Below are positions 47,495 to 59,179 of a stretch of 64,000 nucleotides of DNA, one piece after another; positions within the stretch are counted from its first letter, which is position 1, and each line of letters starts with the position of its first letter. Location of the stretch: NCBI RefSeq assembly GCF_000213175.1, contig NW_009799179.1, forward strand, positions 4,566,171-4,630,170, in the 5' to 3' direction. A program made the position numbers and the translations under genes. The DNA is from Neurospora tetrasperma FGSC 2508 (taxonomy: Eukaryota > Ascomycota > Sordariomycetes > Sordariales > Sordariaceae). The notes below the pieces were generated by a model. It was given only the letters and a program-made list of their open reading frames with translations, did no database searches and was not told where the DNA came from.

Positions 47495-48401
47495 GCCGAG
47501 GCCTTTGGAAGTTAGAGGAGGAGCATGAGATGACGGATAAAAATCTCCGCTGTATATGTATCTTACGGATGTGACGGAAACCCCAAGTGTACAACAGACT
47601 TTAATGAACTATCGGAAAGGCCGGATTTAGCGATGATCTTCAGAAAAGGAAGCTTTCGCAAAAAAGATATCCATCGAAAAGCTCGTCTGCAAATGGCCCT
47701 GTTTAGGTGCGAGGCATCCTCTCTATTAGTGATACAAAGCGGTTATTCAACCTAGCGCGAAGGACGCCTCGTGGTGGATCAATGAAAGATGTTGATACAA
47801 AATCACTTGAGTTGCAGTTCGGAACATTTTTAGTTCAACGGCGTTCCCCTCGGACGAAAGTGAACAGGTATGACCACCTCTACCGTAGGTAGCTTCAGCT
47901 CATAAAAAGACTCCAATATCTCAGTCAGCTAGAGGTACGGTCATGGATTCATCTCCCTGATGTGAGCCGGTTTACCAAGGCCGCTATACGTCGGAGCACC
48001 TGCACTGTCAAAGCTACCGAAGCTGCCCCGGCAACCCGAAGGGGTATCCAAACAACAAAAGCCGGGGCAGCCCAGTCCACAGCGGTACCACCTAGTGCGA
48101 CCTCAGGCCGTCTCGTCCTACCGCCACGACGCTAACCGCGCCGGTAGTGCCTGCCCCACCACCCCTCCCCAGCCCGTCAACAGTGACCGTTTTCCCCGAT
48201 GACCAACTCAACTCCTTGAACCGCTCCATTACCAACATCAACCATCCCGATGCAGTCAACTTCTTAAGTCAACAGAAGCTTCGCATCCACGCGCATAAAG
48301 AGACAACAGGATCCCGTCCCAACTTAAGCATTCAACCCCACTCATCCATCGCCCTAGCGAAGCGAACTATTTCCCATCAACCCAGTCGCAAACTATTCAA
48401 G
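47495..48401. other. spacer between phb2 and rub1
   Basis: 907 bp with no supported gene. The right part is C-rich and probably the leader of rub1. Confidence 0.4.
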
Positions 48402-49106
48402 ATGCAGATCAAGTGAGCTTTCGAACTTTCGCCTTTCCTCGCCCGATAGTCGCAGTATGCATATCGCGGCTGCATAGCTTGCTATCCATGCTCCCTATGC
48501 ATTTTGGACTCTATCACCAGGCCAAGCCAGTACCACAGCTAACCATTCCTTTTACTTTGTTCGCACAGGGTCCGGACTCTTACAGGCAAGGAGATTGAGC
48601 TCGACATTGAGCCCGATACCAAGGTACGTCCCTCCCTTCTTGTCAGAGGGATCGGGTTTTGCGCCCGCGCGGGTAGAATCCGCGACCGGCTTAGCCGTGG
48701 AAACAGGAAGAAAAGAAACAAAAAAAAACAATAACAAAAAAAACCGGGTCGATCGATCGATTGTCACCTCCACGATGCCTCAACGATTTGCGCTCTCGAT
48801 GATCACGATGGCTACGAGCTCATTCGAACATCCGACTAATTCAGGCAATACACACAGGTTGCCCACATCAAGGAGAAGGTCGAAGAAAAGGAGGGTATCC
48901 CTCCCGTACAGCAACGTTTGATCTTTGGCGGAAAGCAAATGTCAGTTCTGACCTAGCTACATTAGATCCATCCTCTTGGCGTTGGTGTGGTGTCTGACAT
49001 GAGAGCGAAACAAAACAGGGTCGATGACAAGACGGCAACCGATTACCAACTCGAAGGCGGTGCGACTCTCCATCTCGTTTTGGCTCTTAGAGGTGGAGGG
49101 TGGTAG
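48402..49106 (+). CDS. rub1: ubiquitin-like modifier Rub1/NEDD8
   Basis: Four exons, 48402-48412, 48569-48623, 48858-48940 and 49019-49106, give 78 aa with matching phases. The sequence is typical NEDD8: it begins [20 protein letters not shown] and contains [18 protein letters not shown]. The end is [11 protein letters not shown], where Gly76 is the mature C-terminus and a two-residue Gly-Trp tail must be removed. The Ala at position 72 (LALRGG) is the residue that distinguishes NEDD8 from ubiquitin (Arg72). It is attached to cullins and activates SCF-type ubiquitin ligases. The first coding exon is only 11 nt, and introns make up about two thirds of the gene. Confidence 0.96.
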
Positions 49107-49876
49107 GCTTTTGGGGAAGCTTTGGTTTGCCTGAAGAGAAACAAAAATACACACAAATTAATGAGATAACGACGTTTACCCAATATAGACTGGGTGCTAT
49201 ATGTTGGTCCTTTGACAAACCCAAGTGGACGTTCTGGTGTTTGAAGGACTACTTAGACGACGAAATCCCGGAAGGTTAAGGATAGGGCGCTCTTGGCGGA
49301 TTAAAAGGATGGGATTTGTACACTCCATCGATCAAAGGTGAGATGCTGAGGAAGAGGTTAACACTTGCCGTTGGAAAGCTTGGATGGCCCAGGAAAGGGA
49401 ATGATTTCTTCTCATCATCGGAATTTCAAGGCAGGTAATCAGGCAATACAACATTTATTCAAATTGGGTCAGAGGATATGAGTCCACCAAAACGTGTTTT
49501 ATTGTCGCGCGGAAGAGCAAGTACCTCGCTTTTGGTCCATTTCCCACCCTAAATTTGGCTCAAGCCATTGCGCTCCGTAGTCAGATTCCCCGAAAACAAC
49601 GCCCCTGTTCCTATAAAGATCTCAAACCGCTGAAAACGCCATATATGTTGATCCCTAGACATGACACCAGAAACTTCCTTCACATTATATGCCCGTCCCT
49701 TATCTTTCGGTGTAAGCAGGTAACTTCCCATCTCAGTTCCAATAAGCATTTCCAACTCCATAACTCCCATAGATCCTTTATCCCCAATCATAACCCCGCT
49801 CGTTCAAAATCCTCCTCTAGGACCACACGAGGATCCTCAAGTCCCGACTACAACCCTATCCTTTGAGATCCTCCCC
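49107..49876. other. convergent intergenic region (rub1 / elongin A)
   Basis: 770 bp with no supported gene; presumably two 3' UTRs. Confidence 0.4.
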
Positions 49877-51073
49877 TCAAACACGACGAACTTTCTTGGC
49901 AGGCTTCATGAAAATGTCGACTTGCTTGCGCTTAGCCCCAGGCGAGCTTTCGGGGCGCCTACCGGAAGATGATGATGTCGCAGGTTGGGAACGTCCGATA
50001 TTTGATGAACGGCCAGCATTTGTTGTTGAAGCTGGAGGCGGCCGACTGGTAGTGGCGGGCTTGGCACTGGCAGCAGCGGCTCGTGGTTGGGAGTTGGCAC
50101 CAGGACTGGCGGAAAGAAGACCACGTTTCGACTTCAAAGGGGGGCTGCGAGCGTCTTCGTCATCTAAGTCGCCAAAGAGATCATCCATGTCGTCGCCTGA
50201 GGCACCTTTGTCGTCGCCTGAGGCACCTTTGTCGTTGTGGCGGCTGTTGTCGTAATGGTGGTCGTTATCATCATCGTCGAAGCTCAACACGTTAGGAGCA
50301 TGGCCGGAGCTGCCGCTTTTTCCTCCGTTCTTGATCTGCAGAAGGCGAGCTTCTTGGTCTTTCTGTTGTCGCGAGCTTGTTGCGGGTCTGATGCGAGGGC
50401 CCTCGATGATCGGGGCAGAATCGATGTCGAACTGGTTCTGAATACGCTTCTCTTCGATCAACCTGTCAGGAGCCCGGGTGAGTTCCGTCTTCCTAGCCAT
50501 GAGCATGACGGAGGGCTTGGCGAGCTTGCGGCGGTGAGCATCCAGTTTCGCCTCCCTAGTGGCCTTTTGCAGGAACGTCGCTCTTTTCATGGGCGGATCT
50601 GAGGAGGTGCTGAACCCACGGAAGCCGGGTCCGAAAGTACGGGCCTTGGGGGCTGGCAGCTTGCGAGCGACCTGGGCAGACACAATGGTGGTTGTGCGCG
50701 AGGATTTTTGATCGTTGACGGCGGCCATTTTCGCTCTGAGAGCCTCTGTGGCGAGTTCGTCTGACTCCTTCTGGAGTTTGCCGTACTTCTCATACACCTT
50801 GTGCCATGATTTGGGGTTGCTTGGTTCCCATCGGTGCTTGTTGTGGAGAAGTCCGTACTTGCGTTCGATGAAACGACGCCAGGATTCGGCGGTCAGCTCG
50901 TAGATTTCGTCGCCGCTATGAAGTTCAATTGTGCGGAGGTGCTCTGGCGTTCTGACGGCTTTGAGGATCTGGCTAGCGATTTTTGGTGGCACGTCGTCCA
51001 GGCAGGTGATATCCTGAGCATTGTCGATGGCGAGCTTGAGAGCCATGTCGAGAAGTGAGCGTGGCCCAGCCAT
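49877..51073 (-). CDS. Elongin A homologue (RNA polymerase II SIII subunit A)
   Basis: Intronless, 398 aa from ATG 51073 to TGA at 49877-49879. The N-terminus carries the elongin-A domain: a BC-box-like helix (RSLLDMALKLAIDNAQDI), then an F-box-like segment (LDDVPPKIASQILKAVRTPE), then the conserved ESWRRFIERKYG and NPKSWHKVYEKY. The rest is basic and disordered, with an Asp-rich patch (FDDDDND) and a Ser/Pro/Ala-rich tail ending in basic residues (PAKKVRRV), a possible nuclear signal. Elongin A promotes polymerase II elongation and, with Elongin B/C and a cullin, ubiquitinates stalled Rpb1. An exact in-frame duplication gives DKGASGDDKGASGDD. Confidence 0.88.
   Translation of the reverse strand: MAGPRSLLDMALKLAIDNAQDITCLDDVPPKIASQILKAVRTPEHLRTIELHSGDEIYELTAESWRRFIERKYGLLHNKHRWEPSNPKSWHKVYEKYGKLQKESDELATEALRAKMAAVNDQKSSRTTTIVSAQVARKLPAPKARTFGPGFRGFSTSSDPPMKRATFLQKATREAKLDAHRRKLAKPSVMLMARKTELTRAPDRLIEEKRIQNQFDIDSAPIIEGPRIRPATSSRQQKDQEARLLQIKNGGKSGSSGHAPNVLSFDDDDNDHHYDNSRHNDKGASGDDKGASGDDMDDLFGDLDDEDARSPPLKSKRGLLSASPGANSQPRAAAASAKPATTSRPPPASTTNAGRSSNIGRSQPATSSSSGRRPESSPGAKRKQVDIFMKPAKKVRRV
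50191..50234 (-). repeat. 21-bp-scale in-frame duplication in the Elongin A gene
   Basis: The segment encoding DDKGASG occurs twice back to back without a base change (plus strand, CGCCTGAGGCACCTTTGTCG repeated). The exactness points to recent slippage. Confidence 0.75.
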
Positions 51074-52001
51074 GGTGACTTATTATGGGGCTCCTTGCTG
51101 TTATGCTCGAGTAACTAGTACGACTTTGGGGTTTGTCTAGAGATAGTTAGTATCGGAATATATCGAGGACAATGGTTGTTGGGCGAAGTACAAGGGCGTG
51201 TTAACCCAGCGTGCCACAGCCTTCTTCTCTTTGATGGTTGACGAGGTGTGGCTGGATGACGACAGATGTAGAACGATGATGTGTTCGGTCGTAGAATTCT
51301 GATTGTGATTGAATCAAGAATGTCCTTCAGGATGTCTTCGCAGCGGCCCAGTGATTATGGTATTTAGAGCCAACCGTCAGGTTATCGGTGTACAAGCAAG
51401 CGAGACGAATCTGGAGTGAAGGCTGAGGTTCGAGGTTGACCGACTGGCTGTCAGAGAGTTGTCCATGTCCATGTATTTGTAGGTCTCAGCTGTTGGCCGA
51501 AGTACTCCGAAGTACACGTATCACTGGCGCGAAGCAGAGCTGCAACCTGTAACGTCCGCGGGGTACATGCGAGATACACCTGGCGTTCAGCTGAGAGTAG
51601 TCTATTCGATCCTCCTGAACAGGTAAGCGGAACCTTGACGGCTGATATGTGGCCCCCACCTGCTTGCAGTGCATCCACCAACGAAAATACTCCCTTCTCC
51701 GCCAAGAGGTCCATGCTTCAGTTTCCAGCAGTCCGTACGATTGGTGTAACCATCAGTCTTCCACCCATACATCATCAGCCTCTTGATTCCTTTCACCTTC
51801 ATACACTCGATAAAGAAAGAAATCAACAAGACTGCACAAAGTTACACGGCGAAATCGAAGACTGCACCTTCTACACTCTGTTGTCTTCTTCTTATTTTCA
51901 CTTTTCTCGTATCATTGGACTCCTTTTTAATCATATTTACGTCCGTCAAAACAATCAAACATTGACGCTGAGCATCTCGATACCAACATCACAACCACAG
52001 G
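51074..52001. promoter_or_regulatory. divergent upstream region of Elongin A and THO7 genes
   Basis: 928 bp shared by two genes of RNA polymerase II transcription. No gene or recognisable binding-site array was found. Confidence 0.4.
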
Positions 52002-53186
52002 ATGGCTTCCTGGGGTCTACTTGACGACAAGGAGGAGAATGAGCTTCACAAGTCACGACTTCTCAACGTGGAAGAGAAGCCCTTCAAGCGCGTGACTAAG
52101 CGCCTTAGCACTCTTCACTCCTTAACCCTCTCGAGAGCTCGTCAAGCACCCACCCCGCCTCCGGAGGGCAATGGCGCGGCTGCTGGAACTACCGAGCAGG
52201 AAGTCCAAACGCCCACCGTGACCGGCGATTCGGCCACATCAGACCTCGCTCAGCTCAAGGAGGACATCATTCTGGACTTTGCCGCCTTTGATAGCAGCAT
52301 CGCGCGGCTTCAGTTTCTTCTGACTGCCAACGAGCGTGAGCGCGAACGATATGTCGCCGAGCGTGAGCGCATTCTTAACACGGCACAGGCGGTACGCAAC
52401 AACACTGTCCAGCTACGTGTACAGCTAGAGCAGGCCCGTGCCACGCTCGAGGAGCGCAAGAAGTTCGATGAGCTAGCTGATAAGATCACCAACAACCCTG
52501 CTTTGCGTACCAGGGCAGAGCAGGCGGCGAACCTGAGGAAACTGGAGGAGGAGATTGCCGAGTTAAAGACGGAAAGCGAGACCTACGGCATTACGTGGCA
52601 TGAGCGGCGCGACCAGTTTGCCAAAATTATGGATGAGAGCATGCGGTTGAGGCGGTTGATCCGTGATGAGAAGGAGGAGGTGGAGCGCCGCGAAGGCATG
52701 GGCGATGACGAAGGCGGTGCCGGCGACACCGAGGCGGACGCCGGACAGACCCCACGGCCCGGGATTTCTAGCGGCAATGCAACCCCGAGGCCGGATAGCG
52801 GACTACCCACGAAGAGCGGAGTCGAGAGCGGCGACGCCGCTGGCACACCCCATCCCGTCTCGACACTTGGCGCCAGAACACCAGCGCGCGATACTCCTGC
52901 CCCGGGTGATGAGAACCAGTCATTCCTCAAGCCGCCTCATGACGTCTCGGGAGGTTACTCGCAAACGACAAGCCAGGAAGCGAGCCGCGAAGGTTCCATT
53001 AGCAGAGGTGATGGCAACGAAGCGACACAGGGAACCGATGTAGAGATGACTGAGGTCAAGGAAGATGAGGAGGAAGTCGAGGAGCCGGATAGTCCTCTTT
53101 CGCCTCTGCCGGACCAGACCCCGCCGCGGCCGCGGATCACGGTTGACGGTCCTAATGTAGATGAGGACACCATGGACACCACGTAA
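52002..53186 (+). CDS. THO complex subunit 7 (Thoc7/Mft1-like)
   Basis: Intronless, 394 aa. The Tho7 domain spans about residues 15-230: LHKSRLLNVEEKPFKRVTKR, then IILDFAAFDSSIARLQFLL and a long coiled coil (RERERYVAERERILNTAQAV through LRRLIRDEKEEVERREG). The C-terminal 160 residues are disordered, rich in Pro, Thr, Asp and Glu. The THO complex couples transcription elongation to mRNP assembly and export and prevents R-loops. The N-terminal match is clear; the tail is not conserved. Confidence 0.87.
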   Translation: MASWGLLDDKEENELHKSRLLNVEEKPFKRVTKRLSTLHSLTLSRARQAPTPPPEGNGAAAGTTEQEVQTPTVTGDSATSDLAQLKEDIILDFAAFDSSIARLQFLLTANERERERYVAERERILNTAQAVRNNTVQLRVQLEQARATLEERKKFDELADKITNNPALRTRAEQAANLRKLEEEIAELKTESETYGITWHERRDQFAKIMDESMRLRRLIRDEKEEVERREGMGDDEGGAGDTEADAGQTPRPGISSGNATPRPDSGLPTKSGVESGDAAGTPHPVSTLGARTPARDTPAPGDENQSFLKPPHDVSGGYSQTTSQEASREGSISRGDGNEATQGTDVEMTEVKEDEEEVEEPDSPLSPLPDQTPPRPRITVDGPNVDEDTMDTT

Positions 53187-53449
53187 GGATATTAGGTATA
53201 GAGAATGGTGTTAACGAGCAGTGGAATGAATGGTGTAGCTATGTACGTTAAATCCGGCTAAGCTCTCTTGTTAATATTATCATGGGCCCAAAATCAAGCT
53301 TGATTGTACCTGTGGTTCATGCCGAAATCCCAATGGTTACCTCTTCACAGACGTCGAAGGCCCAATCACTTCGCAGCCTTCACCGAATCTCAATACTTGG
53401 TAAATTTGCACCATTCCTCTATCATTTCTTCATGTGGACCCCTCACCTC
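53187..53449. other. convergent spacer (THO7 / cofactor A genes)
   Basis: 263 bp between stop codons; the transcripts' 3' ends very likely overlap or abut. Confidence 0.4.
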
Positions 53450-53905
53450 TCAAACGCTCTCCGTCAGCTTCTTGCCATTCTCCAACGCCTCCTTAGCCTT
53501 CTTCAAATCCTCCTCGGAAGCCGAGCCCTCACTCTCGGAAATGGCAATCTGCTCCTCAAGCTTCTGAACCGCCCCAGCAATCCTAGTGAGGAGGGGGCCA
53601 AACACTGCCTTGGTCTCTTCAAGTGCCGTTTGCTAATGATCATGGGCGACGAAGGGTTAGGGTTTACCGTGTCCAGCTTCTAGGTTTTGTTGCATGTTTC
53701 ATGCATGGTCTTTGGGGGGACGCACCTCCTGCTTGAGAACGTAGGGAGCGTTGCTGTCCAGCTCAGGGCTGTTGGCGGCGATTTCGTCTTGGAGCTTCTT
53801 GATGCGGGCCTCTTGGGAGGTCTGCTCTTTGTGGTAGTAGGATTCCTCCCTGACGAGACGGTTGACCGATTGGGTCGCGATGTTGAGAGCTGAAGGGGGG
53901 GCCAT
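53450..53905 (-). CDS. tubulin-specific chaperone (cofactor) A
   Basis: Minus-strand exons 53905-53726 and 53632-53450 (120 aa), phase 0. The protein is almost wholly alpha-helical. It begins MAPPSALNIATQSVNRLVRE, continues EESYYHKEQTSQEARIKKLQ, and in exon 2 has TALEETKAVFGPLLTRIAGA and a Glu/Lys-rich last helix. This is the three-helix-bundle TBCA (yeast Rbl2) family, which captures beta-tubulin released from the chaperonin and feeds it into the folding pathway. Length fits the family (105-120). Confidence 0.92.
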
Positions 53906-55727
53906 GGTGTTTTTGTTTGATGGAGGTGTGGTTGTAGTGTCTTTGCAGGAGATTTGCAGGGTTATCGTTCGGAAATTATTTCCGTAAAGTCTGTCAGATG
54001 GTTGCGATCTTGCCGTTCCACTACCTGCTTGGTTCAGGTTCCATGCTTTGCTTGTTATTGCCTTGTCGTTCGCGTCGGCGGTTTGTTGACTTTGGCGAGC
54101 TTCGTATGGGAGGTGGGGTTGGCGGGGTAAATTTCACGAATCTCATCGGGGACGAAACCGACTTTTTGGCTATCTTTTCGGAGATTATGCTCATTCAACA
54201 TCTAGACCGCAAACTGTTTGTCAGCCATAATTGTTTCCTTTGCACAGCCTTCATAATGTCCGTTTGCATGATTCTCCAGTAATTTTGTTACGAAGCTTTT
54301 CGCGAGTCAATATGGGTATCGTATCACAATCGCCAAACTTAATCTCTTCTTCCAACGGCTCAGTGGGCTGTCAAACAAAACCAGATCGGAAAGGCCATAG
54401 TGAAAAGTCGTAGAAGTCGTCTACATACATATAATGTACACGTATCATCCCGATACTGATGATGATCTTCATGTGCTCAAGTACTGCACTGTTTCTTAAT
54501 AGGCAGTTGTTCTTCGCGACTAGACTGATGTCGTTCTCGCCCCTGTAGTCAAACTTGACCATCGAAACGTATTTCCAGATATGGAAGGAAAGAGGCTGAT
54601 AATGACAGTTTGAACTAGAAGGTTAAACAAAAACCTACCCGCCCCGAACCTCTCGCTCCTCTTCGCCCCATACGTTCGTTGCTAGAGGTATGGGCACCCT
54701 GCTCTCAGCTGCATCTCCAAAGTCCAAACGATGACAAAGAAAGCATGGTGAACAAAGAGCTGTAACTCTTGTCTTGTCTCCAGAGTCAATGTCTCGGCTA
54801 GCGCGGCGGAGCCAAGTTCACCTTGGACACTGTCAACTGTCAACACTGCCCTCCGCCAATATCTCTAACATTGGCCCGTCTTCAGGCGATTACCGGTCGA
54901 TTGTCGAAACTCTCGTCTTGTTCCCCTGTAATTATGATCTTGAGATCCTGTGACGGCATGAGATGCAGGGCGGTTGGTGCCACTTGCCGGGACTGGGCTG
55001 GTCGAGGCTGGGAGCAACGGGAGAGGGAATGTGGGGCAGTTCCGCATCGCTTGGCGATTTCGACTAGGGAGGCTCCGGCTGGAGGTTGGTCCACCATGAT
55101 CCACCTGAGAGCGGGGCCCGGGCCCGGAGGAGGAAGGTGCTGGATCCATTTCGCTGGGGGAGGATCGGACTTGCCCTGTCAATGCCCCCGTTTCGTCTCT
55201 GGTGTGGACAGCGAACAGCACCAGTGGCCAGTGGGGGACTGGACCTGTGAGTGACCTGCCCCTCCCAGCTACCTACGCCGTTGTACAGCATCTAAGCCGC
55301 CGCAGGGGCATTCCGGGCGGTTCAACCATAGTCGAGTGAGAAACGTGTCGTGCAGAAGGGAAGAGAGGCGACTTTTGTAGAACTGGACACGTCGCAGCAC
55401 AAACATGTACCCCGGTTAATGGTACCCCATATCAAGGCTGAATAATTCCAGACCATCATTTTAGATCCCGATCACCAAAAGGCAACCTCTTCGTCGAGGC
55501 TAGCTAGAATCTTCTTCTCTTGCTCTGATTCCATGATACTTTTGGAAGCGTGTTTTTTCACCGTTTCCTATTGAAGGCCTTGTTTTTGAAGACCGTGAAC
55601 TTTAGCTCCAAGACTGCTAGGGACTTTGCAATCTCGCGTTGAAGCTCTCTGGAGCCTTCACTTTTCGATTTCCGCCGAAAAGCGCCGTTACGCTTTACTT
55701 TTCGCAACTTCAACAACATTTGTAAAT
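53906..55727. promoter_or_regulatory. divergent upstream region of the cofactor A and Ca2+-ATPase genes
   Basis: 1.8 kb with no supported gene. The middle (about 54990-55270) is GC-rich with open frames on both strands, but they look like chance frames. Confidence 0.4.
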
Positions 55728-58700
55728 ATGGAGGCGGCGTTTGCAAAACCCGTCGATGAGGTCCTCAGCACCTTTGGTGTTGACCCTGCCACCGGTCTAA
55801 GTGACGAGCAAGTAGCTCAGTCCAGGGCTAAGCACGGCAGAAATGGTATGCGCTTTCTCTACAGAATTCTTTGAATTCAGCTTCGTTATTCTATCAATGG
55901 CTTTTGCTAACCGTTCTGCCTGCCTCAGCCATTCCAGAGGAACCTCCGACACCCATCTGGGAGCTTATCTTGGAACAATTCAAAGACCAGCTCGTCCTCA
56001 TCCTTCTGGGCTCTGCCGCCATCTCGTTCGTACTCGCGCTCTTCGAAGACGAGGGCGGCTGGAGCGCCTTCGTCGACCCCGCCGTCATCATAACGATCCT
56101 AGTTCTCAACGCTGTTGTCGGAGTGTCCCAGGAAAGCAGTGCCGAGAAGGCGATTGCTGCTTTGCAAGAGTATTCGGCCAACGAGGCCAACGTGGTGCGC
56201 AATGGGCAGATTACCCGTATTAAGGCTGAGGATCTTGTGCCAGGCGATGTCGTTGACATTGCTGTTGGTGCTCGCGTCCCTGCTGACTGCAGATTGATCT
56301 CAATTGAGAGTAACAGCTTTGCTGTGGACCAGGCCATCTTGACCGGAGAAAGCGAGAGCGTCGGGAAAGACTTCCAGGCCGTTGTTAGCGACGACAAGGC
56401 TGTCTTGCAGGATCAGGTCAATATGCTGTTTTCGGGCACAACTGTTGTCACTGGTCACGCCAAAGCCGTCGTTGTCTTGACTGGCTCCAATACAGCTATC
56501 GGCGACATTCACGAGAGCATCACCGCCCAGATCTCCGAGCCTACCCCCTTGAAGCAAAAGCTCAATGACTTCGGAGACCAGCTCGCCAAGGTTATCACTG
56601 TCATCTGCGTTCTCGTCTGGCTCATCAACATCCCCAATTTCGCCGACCCTAGCCATGGAAACTGGACCAAGGGTGCCATCTACTACCTCAAGATCGCTGT
56701 TTCCCTTGGCGTTGCGGCCATCCCCGAGGGTCTTGCGGTCGTCATCACCACCTGCCTTGCCCTTGGAACTCGCAAGATGGCAGCTAAGAACGCCGTGGTG
56801 AGAAGTCTTCCGTCTGTTGAGACCCTGGGCAGTTGCAGCGTCATTTGCTCTGACAAGACCGGCACTTTGACCACCAACCAAATGAGCGTCAACAAAATCG
56901 TCCATTTCAACCAAGATGGTACTGATCTGGAGGAGCTGGATGTTGAGGGAACTACCTTTGAACCCAAGGGTGCTATCATTTCGCAGGGCAAGAAGGTTAC
57001 CGACCTTGCTCAAAACTCCGCTACCATTCTTCAGTTGACCGAAGTTGCCGCTCTCTGCAACGATGCCCGCCTTGACTACCATCCCTCTACCGGCACTTTC
57101 TCGAACGTGGGTGAAGCTACCGAAGGCGCCCTCCGTGTTTTGACCGAGAAGATCGGCCCCTGCGCCCCCTCTGATTGTCCTCCCAAGGATCGCGTTCACT
57201 ACGCTAGCTCCTGGTACGAGAAGAAGTACCAGCGTCTTGCCACCTACGAGTTTTCGCGTGACCGCAAGAGCATGTCCGTCTTGGTTGAGCATGATGGACA
57301 GCAGAAGCTTCTCGTCAAGGGAGCCCCTGAATCGCTCATCGAACGCTGTACTCACGCTCTTCTCGGTTCCGATGGCAAGAAGGTAGCTTTGGACCGTAAC
57401 ATGTCCGAACTCCTCATGAAGGAGGTTGTTGAGTATGGCAACCGCGGTTTGCGTGTCATCGCACTGGCTAGTCTGGATAACGTTGCTGGTAACCCTCTTC
57501 TTCACACCGCCAAGTCTACCGCCGAATATGCCTCTCTCGAACAGAACCTTACTCTCATCGGTCTCGTCGGCATGCTTGACCCTCCGCGTCCTGAAGTTGC
57601 TGCTTCGATCAAGAAGTGCAAGGATGCAGGTATTCGCGTTGTCGTGATTACCGGTGATAACCGCAACACCGCCGAGAGCATCTGCCGTCAGATCGGTGTC
57701 TTTGGATCTAACGAGGATTTAACTGGCAAGAGCTACACTGGTCGCGAATTCGATAACCTTACCCCTAGTGAACAGCTCGAGGCCGCCAAGACTGCTTCTC
57801 TGTTCTCTCGCGTGGAGCCTACTCACAAGTCTAAGCTGGTTGACCTCCTCCAGTCTCTCGGTGAGGTCGTTGCTATGACTGGCGACGGTGTCAACGATGC
57901 TCCTGCTCTGAAGAAGGCTGATATTGGTGTTGCTATGGGTTCCGGTACCGACGTGTCGAAGCTCGCTGCTGACATGGTGCTTGCTGATGATAACTTTGCC
58001 ACTATCGAAGTCGCCATCGAGGAAGGCCGCGCCATCTACAACAACACCCAGCAGTTCATCCGCTACCTCATCTCTTCGAACATTGGTGAGGTCGTCTCTA
58101 TCTTTTTGACGGCCGCTCTCGGTATGCCTGAGGCTCTCATCCCGGTTCAGCTTCTATGGGTGAACTTGGTCACCGACGGTCTTCCCGCTACCGCCTTGTC
58201 CTTCAACCCCCCTGACCACGATATCATGCGTCGCAACCCCAGAAAGCGTGACGAGGCTCTCATCGGCGGATGGCTCTTCTTCCGCTATCTGGTCATTGGT
58301 ACCTATGTCGGTCTCGCCACGGTCGCCGGTTACGCTTGGTGGTTCATGTTCTACTCGGAGGGTCCTCAGATCAGCTTCTACCAGCTATCTCACTTCCATC
58401 GCTGCTCTACCGAGTTCCCTGAGATTGGCTGCGCCATGTTCTCGAACGATATGGCCAAGGCCGGTTCGACCGTCTCGCTCTCCGTCTTGGTCGTCATTGA
58501 GATGTTCAATGCCATGAACGCCCTCTCTTCCAGCGAGTCTCTCTTGACGCTCCCTGTTTGGAAGAACATGATGCTCGTCTATGCTATCGGTCTGTCCATG
58601 GCCTTGCACTTCGCCCTTCTCTACACTCCCATCCTTCAGACCCTCTTTTCAATTCTTCCCTTGAACTGGGCAGAGTGGAAAGCCGTGATCGTCATCAGCG

Positions 58701-58867
58701 CACCAGTTGTGTAAGTCCCTAGATCCGCCTTCCATGTGATACTTTTTGAACAGTACGCTAATACTTTGTCTAGGCTTCTTGACGAACTTCTCAAGGCCGT
58801 GGAACGCAAGTACTTTGTACAGAGCACCCCCAGCTCGACGTCCTTAGATAAGAAGAAGGATCTCTAG
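55728..58867 (+). CDS. nca-1: SERCA-type Ca2+-transporting P-type ATPase
   Basis: Exons 55728-55845, 55929-58710 and 58774-58867 (997 aa), phases consistent. It starts [20 protein letters not shown], the SERCA N-terminal helices. All P-type ATPase motifs are intact: TGES in the actuator domain ([12 protein letters not shown]), PEGL in M4 ([20 protein letters not shown]), the phosphorylation site DKTGTLT (Asp348), KGAPE in the nucleotide domain, MLDPPRPEV, and [17 protein letters not shown]. Calcium-site residues Asn and Asp in M6 are seen in [16 protein letters not shown]. It pumps Ca2+ from cytosol into ER or related membranes. Length and sequence fit Neurospora NCA-1. The tail ends KKKDL, which has a dilysine-like Lys pair at -3/-4. 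Confidence 0.95.
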
Positions 58868-59179
58868 GTTTTTGGTGGTAGGTAGACTTGACCTGGTCTG
58901 ATAGTTTTAGATCTAGACGTAAACAACTCCTCTTGTCTATATAGATAGAACATATACATAGCGGATTAGACCATGCCTAATCTGTGACGGCATTTTCGTC
59001 TTGACATATGAGTTCTACCCGCCTTGACAAGCACAGCTGGCCCGTCCGCGTGCCAGTTTGTCATGTTGCAAATGTATTTGTTCTATAGAGCCCAAGGGTA
59101 CCGATAATCCACTAGCGCGTATGCGACTTGAATACTCTTGGCCCAGATTCATCATCATCATTATGCCCGAACGTCCCGC
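58868..59179. other. convergent spacer (Ca2+-ATPase / proteasome beta-3 genes)
   Basis: 312 bp, AT-rich after the ATPase stop; nothing else is seen. Confidence 0.4.

Noticed and set aside
54823-55254. Open frames on both strands (143 and 118 codons) in the GC-rich spacer before the Ca2+-ATPase gene
   Set aside because: GC-rich DNA has few stops; there is no recognisable protein and the opposing frames exclude each other.
56300-57505. 401-codon open frame on the minus strand inside the Ca2+-ATPase gene
   Set aside because: It is the exact antisense of the strongly conserved P-type ATPase core; the open frame follows from the biased codon use of the sense gene.
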